Below are positions 24,648 through 32,791 of a stretch of DNA of 64,000 bases, one piece after another; the first letter of the stretch is position 1, and every line of letters starts with the position of its first letter. Under the pieces are notes generated by a model. The model had not been told where the DNA came from and made no database searches. It worked only from the letters and a program-made list of their open reading frames with translations. The DNA is taken from the NCBI RefSeq assembly GCF_009833095.1, contig NZ_QRCB01000018.1, positions 1 to 64,000 of the forward strand, given 5' to 3'. This DNA comes from Nitrosomonas sp. JL21. Its GTDB lineage: Bacteria; Pseudomonadota; Gammaproteobacteria; Burkholderiales; Nitrosomonadaceae. A program made the position numbers and the translations under genes.

Positions 24648-26791
24648 TGCCGCGCCTCATGGCAATCCGCAAAAAACTGATAATGGTCGATCGCCTCGAT
24701 AATGCCGGCGGCGTAGGATTGTTGAGCGAAATAGACCGATTCCTGTTCACCCAGAATGTTAAGCTCGTCGCCATGGCCATTAGCAACCACGACCCCCAGC
24801 GTATTACCGCGCAACATATCCTGATCGGCGCCACTGACGCCAGCCACTAAAATATTGTGCACGGGCATTCCCCATTGTTCGGCGTACCAACGCAGCGCCA
24901 ATCCTTTGGACGCCCGCAGAGGCAGAATATCCAGAAACTGCCCATACGACAGGATGCACTGCGCATCGGTTTCATTCTTGAGCAGTATATGTCGAATCAC
25001 TTCTATGGCCGGTGCATGTTGTGCGTCGTAGAAATATGAAATCTTGAAATCCGATTGCTCGGTTTTTGGTTGCAATTGCAAGCCGTTAACCTCCTTGAGA
25101 AGTTGGCGAATCTTGTCGGGGCGCCATTGGTGGTCGATGTAGTCTTGCCAAGCGCTGTCTCTGATGGCTTGCTGGGTATAGTATATTTCTGTCCCGAGAC
25201 TGGTGATGAACACATCCGGCCGCGGAATGCCATGCTGACGAACCACTTTCAGGGCAGAATCGAGCCGCCGGCCCGTGGCGATGCCAAAGCTGCAACATCG
25301 GTTATTGACGCGCAGCAAATCAACCAACTGAACCAGGCTCTCAGGATCGCCAATCAAACACTGATCGAGATCCGAGAATAGAGTGCGGTCCTGATTGGGC
25401 CGACTGCGCCGTTTCAGCGCCATGCGTTGGATCGAAGCGAAGTTCTGGATGATGGGCTGGATCACGTGCAGATAGTGATCGACATGCGCCGACCATGAGT
25501 AGTGCTCACTGACCCCGGCAATACCTTTTTGCGACATGCGCTGCCAGTCATCCTCATTTTCAAGCACGTCCAGTAAACAGTTTGCAATCGCCGCGCAATC
25601 CAATGGATCGACCAAATAACCGTTCTGGCAATTGGCGATGATGTCCTGCGGGCCACCATCTTCGGTAGCGACGATGGGAAGACCGCTGGCGGCAGCTTCT
25701 ATCAGCGTCAAACCAAAAGGCTCTGTCAGGGCAGGATTCGCAAAAACACCCCGGCTTTTCGCGGCGAGCCGATACAACAACGATATATCTTCTGCGGCAT
25801 GATGCTTGGGATAAGCAACTTTGCCATAGAGATCATACAAATCGATCAAGTACAGAATATCCGCAAGTACTTTTCTGCTCCCCTCATCCATTGCGCGAAT
25901 ATCGTCGCGATTGCCGGCGACAATGACCAGATTGGCTCGTGCCTGCAAATCGGTGCTTTCGCCATACGCGCTCAACAGATTGCCGATATTTTTACGCCGG
26001 TCGGGGCGCGAGATCGCCAGAATGATCGGTTTATCCGGCTCTTTTAGAAACCGCGCCAATTCATGCGCTATGCCGCTTTCATGCTCATTTCCCTGTATGG
26101 GGAAAAACAGGTTCAAATCGGTGCCGGGCGGAATGACGCGCATCATTTCCGGGCGATAGAAATCATATAAACTGTATTGCTCCTCAATTTCCTGATGCGT
26201 ACTCGTAATGATGCACTCAGCCGTGGATAGGCAGGTTTCTTCAGCCTCGATGCGCCGCGACAAGTTGTACATCCGCTCAATGTCATCACGCTTCAACCCG
26301 CTCGCGAGCAGGCGGTGTCGCTTGCTGCGACCGAGCGAATGTCCGGTATGCACCAGCGGAATGGAGAGCTGGCGCGACAACAGGCTTCCCACGTAACCGG
26401 CATCGGCATAATGACTGTGTATCACGTCCGGTTTCTGACTTTGCTCCCGAAGATAACTACTGACGGTATCTGCAAAACAATCAAGCGTTTCCCATAACTG
26501 CTCCTTGGGTAGGTAACCTTCCTTGCCGCAGGGAAAGCGCAGCAAATTGACACGCGGCGCTAATACTTCATGCGCATGGGCATATTCTTGAGATACCGCG
26601 GTATCGGCTACCAGTCGGGTCAGCAGATCGACTCGCGCGACCGCCCTGTGTCGCCCCAATGCGGTTGCCAACTCGAGCACATACTTCACCTGGCCCCCGG
26701 TATCGGCATCTCGGCCGAGTTCTGGATTGTTGCCACGAATCAATCCGTGAACGCTGATCAATACGATATATAACCCTTTGTTATCTGACAT
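24644..26791 (-). CDS. sps: Sucrose-phosphate synthase with C-terminal HAD-like domain
   Basis: First gene of the operon. The 715-residue protein has a GT4 glucosyltransferase part (about 1-460) that joins UDP- or ADP-glucose to fructose-6-phosphate: DTGGQVKYVLELA near 27-39, IHSHYADAGYVGSLL, and ALTEPFGLTLIEAAASGLP, the nucleotide-sugar E-x7-E motif. From about 470 comes a sucrose-phosphatase-like HAD domain, but motif I reads SDLDQCLIG instead of D-x-D-G-T and motif IV reads AGVSGADQDML instead of GDSGND. That domain is probably catalytically dead and regulatory or structural. A perfect inverted repeat lies just upstream of the start. Confidence 0.93.
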   Translation of the reverse strand: MSDNKGLYIVLISVHGLIRGNNPELGRDADTGGQVKYVLELATALGRHRAVARVDLLTRLVADTAVSQEYAHAHEVLAPRVNLLRFPCGKEGYLPKEQLWETLDCFADTVSSYLREQSQKPDVIHSHYADAGYVGSLLSRQLSIPLVHTGHSLGRSKRHRLLASGLKRDDIERMYNLSRRIEAEETCLSTAECIITSTHQEIEEQYSLYDFYRPEMMRVIPPGTDLNLFFPIQGNEHESGIAHELARFLKEPDKPIILAISRPDRRKNIGNLLSAYGESTDLQARANLVIVAGNRDDIRAMDEGSRKVLADILYLIDLYDLYGKVAYPKHHAAEDISLLYRLAAKSRGVFANPALTEPFGLTLIEAAASGLPIVATEDGGPQDIIANCQNGYLVDPLDCAAIANCLLDVLENEDDWQRMSQKGIAGVSEHYSWSAHVDHYLHVIQPIIQNFASIQRMALKRRSRPNQDRTLFSDLDQCLIGDPESLVQLVDLLRVNNRCCSFGIATGRRLDSALKVVRQHGIPRPDVFITSLGTEIYYTQQAIRDSAWQDYIDHQWRPDKIRQLLKEVNGLQLQPKTEQSDFKISYFYDAQHAPAIEVIRHILLKNETDAQCILSYGQFLDILPLRASKGLALRWYAEQWGMPVHNILVAGVSGADQDMLRGNTLGVVVANGHGDELNILGEQESVYFAQQSYAAGIIEAIDHYQFFADCHEARQ

Positions 26792-26798
26792 TTTATGA

Positions 26799-26825
26799 TT
26801 TTATAAACACGTTATATTTATAAAA
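26799..26825. promoter_or_regulatory. Perfect inverted repeat before sps, candidate operator
   Basis: TTTTATAAA (26799-26807) and TTTATAAAA (26817-26825) face each other around nine bases. The repeat sits 8 bases upstream of the sps start codon, in the leader of the sucrose operon. It could be a repressor site that responds to sugar or osmotic state. An A/T-rich palindrome can also occur by chance. Confidence 0.4.
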
Positions 26826-26912
26826 TAGCAGAACTGCCAGAGGGGTAATGTACGATTGCGTACTGACCAGTTTGAGTAAAAAAGAGTCAGAGAGACGCAG
26901 GAAATGCTTTTT

Positions 26913-28328
26913 TTAATCCAGAGCATCCAGATTAAAGGCTTCGCACATCGTGAGATCGGATCCATTGCCCGCCGGAAGCTGGGCTGCCAGGTTCCGCAGA
27001 GCGGTGCGCAGACCTTCCTCCAGTACCGGATGATAAAATGGCATGCGCAACAATTCGCGCACCGACAGCGAACGATCAATTGCCAGCGCCAACAGGTGCG
27101 CCATATGCTCGCCATCTGGGGCGCACATCTCAGCCCCGAGCAAGCGACCACTGTCAGCGTGCGCATACAATCGCAGCATTCCTTTATTGCGCTGCCCAAG
27201 GCGGGCGCGTCCTTGATTGCTGAATGTAATTTCACCGATCAGGGTCGTACCGCTGTCCAATACATCATATCGACTGCCGACGATTGCAATGTTCGGATCA
27301 GAAAACACAATGGCTAACGGGGTGCGGCGCGAAAAGCATATCGGGATTGAGCGTGTTGCGTTGATGCCGGCAATATGCCCTTCATCAGCGGCTTCGTGTA
27401 AGAGCGCTGTTCGGGCATTGGCATCGCCCGCCATGAATATTCGAAGATCGGCCACCTGCATGGTAGTAGGATTGATGGGCGGCATGCCATGATCATCGAG
27501 GGTGATGCCCAATGCCTCCAAGCCAAGATCGCTGATATTGGGACGTCTGCCCAAGGCGGCGAGCACGCTATCAACGATGACTTCGGTACCGCCTGCGCGA
27601 ACATGGATTTTGCCATTCTTCTCGGTCAATTCGGCTTTTTCTCCCAGATATATCGGCCATTCCTGACTCAGTGACGCTGTCGCAACGGCGTTGACATGGG
27701 GATCGGTCAAGCCGGCAATGCGGGGACTGCGGCCGAATCCCACGACGTCAATACCCAATCTGGACAGCGCTTGAGCCATCTCTACGCCAATCGGACCCAT
27801 GCCTACTACCGCCATTCGCGGAGCAAAATTATCCTGCTCGAATAACGTGTCCGTGGTCAGGATATGTTGTTTAAAGGGATGCCAGGCTTCAGGTATGACC
27901 GGACTCGACCCGGTGGCAATGATGATGTTGCGCGCGCACAATTCTTGTCCATTGACCTCGACCCGGTTTGGCGCGATCAACCGCGCTCGACCGGAAATGG
28001 CGCGTTTGCCCAAATCGGTCGTGACCTTGGTCGTGCCGGCTACGAATTCATCCCGCAATCGCCGCACGCGATGCAAAACGTCGGCAATATTGATTTCCAG
28101 CGAACCTGATCCGTGGATCCCAAATTCCGGAAAAGCCGTGCGGCGATGAAAGGCATTCGCCGCTTCGATGAGTGCCTTGGAAGGCATGCAGCCGACTCGT
28201 GCACATACCGTGCCCCACGGACCATCATTGACAATCAGAAAATCCTCGGTGCGCTTCCTCACTTCCCGGAGAGCAGCGAGTCCAGCGGTTCCGGCACCAA
28301 TGATGATAACGTCCAGTATCTTGCCCAT
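26913..28328 (-). CDS. Dihydrolipoamide-dehydrogenase-like flavoprotein
   Basis: A 471-residue pyridine-nucleotide-disulfide oxidoreductase of the Lpd/MerA/glutathione-reductase type. FAD is bound at VIIIGAGTAGLAAL (about 7-20), the redox-active disulfide is Cys42-Cys47 in VCARVGCMPSK, NAD(P) binds at VVGMGPIGVEMAQAL, and the C-terminal dimer domain has the HP-x-x-EE active-site motif. Family members include Lpd, soluble transhydrogenase and mercuric reductase. No 2-oxoacid dehydrogenase subunits are nearby, so a stand-alone detoxification or quinone-reduction role is possible. The start is ATG 28328 or an upstream GTG. Confidence 0.88.
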   Translation of the reverse strand: MGKILDVIIIGAGTAGLAALREVRKRTEDFLIVNDGPWGTVCARVGCMPSKALIEAANAFHRRTAFPEFGIHGSGSLEINIADVLHRVRRLRDEFVAGTTKVTTDLGKRAISGRARLIAPNRVEVNGQELCARNIIIATGSSPVIPEAWHPFKQHILTTDTLFEQDNFAPRMAVVGMGPIGVEMAQALSRLGIDVVGFGRSPRIAGLTDPHVNAVATASLSQEWPIYLGEKAELTEKNGKIHVRAGGTEVIVDSVLAALGRRPNISDLGLEALGITLDDHGMPPINPTTMQVADLRIFMAGDANARTALLHEAADEGHIAGINATRSIPICFSRRTPLAIVFSDPNIAIVGSRYDVLDSGTTLIGEITFSNQGRARLGQRNKGMLRLYAHADSGRLLGAEMCAPDGEHMAHLLALAIDRSLSVRELLRMPFYHPVLEEGLRTALRNLAAQLPAGNGSDLTMCEAFNLDALD

Positions 28329-28403
28329 GATCGTTTTCTTCACAAAGAATGGAACAATTCCAGCCCCTCACGGATCAATGAACACCCGTCCAAAAATTGA
28401 GAT

Positions 28404-28772
28404 TCACTCATCTCGTTCTTCTTCGGGTCTCATAGAAGCACGCGCGGAGGTATATATCGAACTGATCGTATTAAAGGTATTCAGCGCATCCATCAGCATC
28501 TGGGTAATAGGGACATTACCCTGTGCAGCAGAATCTTTCCCCTGCCCATGACGCTGGGACGTTTTCAGCTTCATCAGTTCTCCGATGATGAAGCCCATTC
28601 CTCCCGCCAACAGTAAACTTGACGGTGCAATCATCTGTTGTTGGGTTTTCTGGAGAAGGACTCCGGCACAACTTTTCACGTTCTCGCGGCATTCAAGGAC
28701 TTGCGCCTCGGTTTCCCGGATCTGGGCCGATAACGATTTGAAGGCCCTTTCCGATGAATCATAGGATGGCAT
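28404..28772 (-). CDS. Hypothetical protein co-transcribed with holin-X gene
   Basis: A 122-residue mostly helical protein with a long amphipathic N-terminal region (AFKSLSAQIRETEAQVLECR), one short hydrophobic segment containing LLLAGGMGFIIGELMKL (about 55-72) and a charged tail. Its ATG overlaps the stop of the upstream holin-X gene by one base, so it is translationally coupled. The hydrophobic segment with GGMGF resembles a membrane anchor. Family not recognised. Confidence 0.7.
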   Translation of the reverse strand: MPSYDSSERAFKSLSAQIRETEAQVLECRENVKSCAGVLLQKTQQQMIAPSSLLLAGGMGFIIGELMKLKTSQRHGQGKDSAAQGNVPITQMLMDALNTFNTISSIYTSARASMRPEEERDE

Positions 28773-29218
28773 TACGGTTTCTCCCTATTCGACAGCTGTT
28801 CTTGTTTAGGCTGAAGACTGCGAACAGTCGCTGGAAAACGCAAATAATAACTTTTACTGCGTATTACGATCATCAATATCAGCACCATCAACGCATTGAT
28901 CAGCACAGCCAGCAAAATGAGTTTGATCTCATCCGTGACGAGGTCGTAATATTTCAACGTCAGCATCGCAGCCGCCACGAGCCCTAACCAAACGACGCTG
29001 AGCAGAATCGCGATCAATACTCCCGCAATGATCATTGCCACCAAACTGAGACCCGCCCGCTGCGCTTCCAACGCAAACAGCCGAAAGCTCACATGCCGCA
29101 ACTCAGCGAGCTCATGCCATAACAACCGTGCATCATCCAATAACCCAATCTCCTTCTCAGGAGGATGACTATCAGCCTGCATTGAGGCTTCGCGTGGGGG
29201 AGAATTGGGATCCATCAT
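28772..29218 (-). CDS. Holin-X superfamily membrane protein
   Basis: A 148-residue protein with a soluble N-terminus, an amphipathic helix (LLWHELAELRHVSFRLFALE) and two adjacent membrane spans (about 57-83 and 97-117) split by TLKYYDLVTDE. This is the layout of the Actinobacterial Holin-X/YqjE-type family. Despite the name, most such proteins in proteobacteria are chromosomal envelope proteins; YqjE sits next to the DUF883 protein YqjD in E. coli, and here too DUF883 genes follow. No lysis function is implied. Confidence 0.75.
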   Translation of the reverse strand: MMDPNSPPREASMQADSHPPEKEIGLLDDARLLWHELAELRHVSFRLFALEAQRAGLSLVAMIIAGVLIAILLSVVWLGLVAAAMLTLKYYDLVTDEIKLILLAVLINALMVLILMIVIRSKSYYLRFPATVRSLQPKQEQLSNREKP

Positions 29219-29451
29219 TCAACGACTATATCGCAGTCCGCTCAAAAAATGCAAAATTGTTGCCTACGGATCAATGGGCTATTTTCCACAGATATCGGCA
29301 CAGCAAAGTGAATGATCCGTTCGTAGACCATAGTAGCGATCAAGACTCTCCACAAATCGTTGTTGTTATGCATTTCATCGTAGCAGACGCACTCAAATCG
29401 GTAATTTGATTATCCAACGTTCATCAAATATAACCAATGCACGAGGTTGAA

Positions 29452-29787
29452 TTAACGGTTACTCAACAATCTACTGAGCAAGAATCCTATTCCTACGGCG
29501 ATACTTATCGATGTCAGCGGGTTTTCCCGCACATACTCGCACCCTTGATTGAGCAACCGCTCCTCGGCGCTGATCAATTGATCTCTTTTTTCAACCAATC
29601 TTTCGCTCACTTGATGGGTAGCCTCGGTCGCTCTGTCGATCACTTCATGCGCCGCTCCGTTAAACTGATCGCCTTTTTCCGCCAGTGTGTCGGCAACTTG
29701 ATGGGTCGCGTTAGTCGCTTTGTTAACCGCGTCATGCGCCATACCGGATACTTTATCTACCGTTGAAGCTTTATTTGCATTTTCCAT
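29452..29787 (-). CDS. DUF883 (YqjD/ElaB-type) membrane-anchored protein
   Basis: A 111-residue protein of the YqjD/ElaB family: a long amphipathic helix with repeated blocks (AHDAVNKATNATHQVADTLA, then HEVIDRATEATHQVSERLVE) and a single C-terminal membrane anchor (PLTSISIAVGIGFLLSRLLS), preceded by the family motif YVRENP. The E. coli protein YqjD binds ribosomes at the inner membrane in stationary phase. Start chosen at 29787 from a GGAGAAAA RBS. The repeats point to internal duplication. Confidence 0.88.
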   Translation of the reverse strand: MENANKASTVDKVSGMAHDAVNKATNATHQVADTLAEKGDQFNGAAHEVIDRATEATHQVSERLVEKRDQLISAEERLLNQGCEYVRENPLTSISIAVGIGFLLSRLLSNR

Positions 29788-29867
29788 GATTTTCTCCATT
29801 GATCCGTGATTTTTGAACCGCTCCGCCAGATCGATTCAATGACTTATTTCCTGGTCATATGAACATT

Positions 29868-30116
29868 TTAACGGTCGCTATTATTAAACCATTTGCTCAA
29901 TATAAAACCGACGCCTACTGCAATGCCTACCGACGTCAGTGGATTATCGCGGATGTATTTGCTGGTTTCCTTCAGCAATCGTTGTTCGGCGCTTCTCAAC
30001 TGATCACTTTTCTCAACAATCGTGTCGGCAGCCTGATGGGTGGCTTTGGTGGTTTTATCCATGGCTTCTTGAGCAAGATCAGATACGGTTTCGACAACTT
30101 TATTCACATTTTTCAT
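29868..30116 (-). CDS. DUF883 (YqjD/ElaB-type) protein, second copy
   Basis: An 82-residue shorter paralogue of the adjoining DUF883 protein, lacking one of its two helix repeats: EAMDKTTKATHQAADTIVEK, then YIRDNPLTSVGIAVGVGFIL and SKWFNN. The ATG at 30116 follows AGGAG by nine bases. Tandem duplication of the pair is likely, with later loss or gain of a helix repeat. Confidence 0.88.
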   Translation of the reverse strand: MKNVNKVVETVSDLAQEAMDKTTKATHQAADTIVEKSDQLRSAEQRLLKETSKYIRDNPLTSVGIAVGVGFILSKWFNNSDR

Positions 30117-30372
30117 CGTCATTTTCTCCTGTTTGAAGGGTGGTTTGATGCACAGCCAGAATATACTTTATTTCAATACATACTGTCGGTTTTCGTGCGC
30201 CTTTGGCCTTTTTGAATGCGGGCCATGACGCAGCGAACAGCTTGATACCCCTATGAAATAAACATTTATTCAATTTTATGAGAAACTTGCTGGCATTCAG
30301 AAGCGATCTTACCGGTGAAATCTTTGACAGTCTGTTCGGTCACTCACTTCTGGCTTTGGTTCTCTGTCCTGT

Positions 30373-31197
30373 CTATCGGGGTGGAATATATCCTTGCTCA
30401 TCTGAAAAGATGATTTCTACGCGCCGGTTCAGTTGCCGACCTTCCGCATTATCGTTGCTCGCAACCGGATAATTTTCGCCATATCCTCTGGTCTCGATAC
30501 GAGCCGGATTGACGCCGCTATCGATCAGCGTTTGCCGGGCGGCGTTGGCGCGGCGCTCTGACAATGCCTGATTGTAATGGTGACTGCCGGTGCTATCCGT
30601 GTGACCCTCGATCAGCACTCTTTGCTGGGAATATTGCCTCAAAAAATCAGCTACTTTTTGAACAGTACGGATTCCTCCGGGCTCCAACTGGGACATATTG
30701 GTGCGAAACAATACATCATCCAGCGTAACCATCAAGCCGCGCGCCGTTTTCTTCGCATTCAATTCTGCCAGTTCCCGTTGTTGCTGATCAATCAGCATTT
30801 GACTGGCAATTACCTGCTGTTTGGCTTCATCAACTTCAGCGCTTCGAGCTGCCAATAATACTTGATCGCGTTTTGCCTTTGCCTCGGCAATTTGCGATTC
30901 GGTACTTTTTGCTTTTGCAGTCTCGCGTGCAATGGCGATCTGTTGATTGGCTAAATAGGCCAAATGATTGACTGCCTCATCTTCTTTACGTTCTTTCAAC
31001 GCATGATCCGCTTTCTCCAGATAATTGCTGGCTTCCTGCAGTTCCAGCGCAGCCATACTGGTTACCTGTGGATCTGTGCGGACTGTATTGTAATTATTAT
31101 GAGCTTCTGTCAGCGCTGCATTCTGGGGAATCGAAGTGCACGCAGAGACAAAGATCACTAATCCGATGTTCAAAGAAAGATATTTATTATTCTTCAT
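30373..31197 (-). CDS. OmpA-family lipoprotein with DUF4398 N-terminal part
   Basis: A 274-residue lipoprotein: lipobox VSAC near residue 20, a DUF4398-like helical part (about 30-150: LQEASNYLEKADHALKERK) likely forming coiled coil, then an OmpA C-terminal peptidoglycan-binding domain (about 160-270) with VLIEGHTDSTGSHHYNQALS and NRRVEIIF. Such proteins tie the outer membrane to the cell wall. It follows the smaller DUF4398 lipoprotein gene after 18 bases and is probably co-transcribed with it. Start at 31197 or 31200, both close to the GGAG RBS. Confidence 0.9.
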   Translation of the reverse strand: MKNNKYLSLNIGLVIFVSACTSIPQNAALTEAHNNYNTVRTDPQVTSMAALELQEASNYLEKADHALKERKEDEAVNHLAYLANQQIAIARETAKAKSTESQIAEAKAKRDQVLLAARSAEVDEAKQQVIASQMLIDQQQRELAELNAKKTARGLMVTLDDVLFRTNMSQLEPGGIRTVQKVADFLRQYSQQRVLIEGHTDSTGSHHYNQALSERRANAARQTLIDSGVNPARIETRGYGENYPVASNDNAEGRQLNRRVEIIFSDEQGYIPPR

Positions 31198-31215
31198 CAT
31201 GGGCTCCATTGACGA

Positions 31216-31608
31216 TTACGGAATCTGCCGTTCTAATTCATTGCGCAGCACGCTGCGGTCATCTTGTAAGGCATCTACCGCCTTTTGCGCCTTGGCTGAA
31301 CGCGCCATGACTCTTGCCAGTTTGGCGTCAAGCTGTGCCTGTTCCGCCAGGCGCCTGGCGCGCAGATACTCTTTGTCAGCCATTGCACGTTCGGCTGCCG
31401 TCATCTTATCCATTGCCGATTTAAGTTGCAGCGGCGCAGCTTCATTGCCTCCGCCGTTCAATGCGTTGTCGATTTCAGTTTTGGAAACCGCCATTTGTTC
31501 CGTCGGCGCTGGAACACTTGCACAACCGGCCATGACAGATACCAGTATCAATATATAAGTCATCAACCCCGCTCGATGTCTCGAAGCAGGATCAAAACAG
31601 TTCTTCAT
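31216..31608 (-). CDS. DUF4398 lipoprotein
   Basis: A 130-residue exported protein. Lipobox MAGC falls near residue 28. The mature part is helical and charged: SKTEIDNALNGGGNEAAPLQ, then KEYLRARRLAEQAQLDAKLA and AKAQKAVDALQDD. This is the DUF4398 domain alone, the same domain that forms the front half of the neighbouring OmpA protein, so the two may pair through coiled coils. Start set at M5 of the longest frame. The DUF4398-OmpA gene pair is common in proteobacteria. Confidence 0.82.
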   Translation of the reverse strand: MKNCFDPASRHRAGLMTYILILVSVMAGCASVPAPTEQMAVSKTEIDNALNGGGNEAAPLQLKSAMDKMTAAERAMADKEYLRARRLAEQAQLDAKLARVMARSAKAQKAVDALQDDRSVLRNELERQIP

Positions 31609-32066
31609 TATTTTATCCATTGGATTGTCTCCATGCGGTTACTCAAGAGCAGATCAATCAAGCTGTTTTATAAACTAAACAATCAATCTCATTCTGCAGT
31701 GCCTCAACAATTAAATGCTTTATTTCAAGGAGAAACAGTTCGCTAGCGTACATAGAAGAGGTTGAGCCTCTGAGTTGATTTCAATTCGGAGCTGGGCGTA
31801 GTCATCAATGATTCTGAAAACAACGATCTTGCTCAATACAGATCAAGAAACTGCTGCTGAAATGCTCTACAGCATCCCGTAGATAAAGCGATGCGATGCG
31901 ATACGAAACGAAACGAAACGAAACGAAAGGATAATGCAACGATGTGAAGCTGAAATCCCCGTCATTCACCGCCGCGGATCAGATAAAATTCCTCAAAGGC
32001 TGACCGTACCGAACTTGAACGGCAGGGTGATGAATAGAGACATGCCCCGAAAGGAGCCGTGATGGA
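31609..32066. other. Intergenic region with pentanucleotide repeats
   Basis: About 450 bases without a gene, forming the upstream region of the DUF4398-OmpA operon. It contains the tandem repeat at 31889-31928 and otherwise nothing recognisable. Confidence 0.5.
31889..31928. repeat. Tandem pentamers: GCGAT x3 then ACGAA x5
   Basis: Three copies of GCGAT (31889-31903) lead directly into five copies of ACGAA (31903-31927). The repeat unit of five, in non-coding DNA upstream of an operon, can gain or lose copies by slipped-strand mispairing. It lies about 280 bases before the DUF4398 start, at the far side of the intergenic region. Confidence 0.8.
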
Positions 32067-32756
32067 TTAATTGAGTAGTGTCTGGGTGATTTCACTGGGC
32101 AGCTTCGGGGAGGTAGCCAGCCTTTCCTTCACGCGATTCCAGGCGGTTTCAAATGCATCCTGTGCGGCTTGGTCCGTCGCCGCTTCAGATGAATCACAGG
32201 AAATAAGATGACGATGACATTCATCAATACGCTGCAACGACTCTTCATAAAGTGCGGCATCCAGACCATCCAAAGAGTAGGAACATAGCAGCGAGAATTC
32301 TTGCGTCCGTGCCAAATCGGCCCATGACGATTCCAATTGCATTGCGGTAATGGATTGCTTTTCTTTCCACACCCTATCGATCATCCCACAAAAGACGTGA
32401 ATCTGATCGAATTGTGACCGCGACACTTGCAGTAAGGTGATGATGCGATCCTGAAAAGCACGTTCGTCAAGCACGCCATTCATCTGCAAGCTTGAAAGCA
32501 ACAATTCTGCGTCGAAGCATCTGATTTGACCCATATTTCTCATGGCTTTGACATCCAAACCCAGCACATCGATATTCGACATGAGTGCTCTGCGCAAAGC
32601 AGGCCGAGCCAGAACGATCACCGCTTCACCCTTCATCAGGCCTCCCTGAATGTAACGGGTAACAACTTCTTCTTGAGAAATATCGTTGTCACATACTTGA
32701 ACTTTGTGGTTACCGACAGGGTCAGTCAAATGCCAGACCCGGCTTATCATGTTCAT
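32067..32756 (-). CDS. MEDS-domain protein (second of two paralogues)
   Basis: A 229-residue MEDS-domain protein, the same length as the copy at 7245-7934 and matching it throughout: EEVVTRYIQGGLMKGEAVIV, NMGQIRCFDAELLLS, FCGMIDRVWKEKQ and LARTQEFSLLCSY. As in the other copy there is no output domain. It is followed downstream by the repeat region and preceded by a cysH-like gene 35 bases away on the same strand, so these two may be co-transcribed. The signal sensed is unknown. Confidence 0.8.
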   Translation of the reverse strand: MNMISRVWHLTDPVGNHKVQVCDNDISQEEVVTRYIQGGLMKGEAVIVLARPALRRALMSNIDVLGLDVKAMRNMGQIRCFDAELLLSSLQMNGVLDERAFQDRIITLLQVSRSQFDQIHVFCGMIDRVWKEKQSITAMQLESSWADLARTQEFSLLCSYSLDGLDAALYEESLQRIDECHRHLISCDSSEAATDQAAQDAFETAWNRVKERLATSPKLPSEITQTLLN

Positions 32757-32791
32757 CGCAGACTCTCCATGTGATCATTTCATGGAATCAT

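Noticed and set aside
28772..29218. Holin-X gene as evidence of a prophage
   Set aside because: No phage structural, lysis or integrase genes are near, and the YqjE-like family is normal chromosomal content next to DUF883 genes.
31889..31928. Tandem GAAAC-like repeats as a CRISPR array
   Set aside because: The units are five bases long with no spacers and no cas genes are present.
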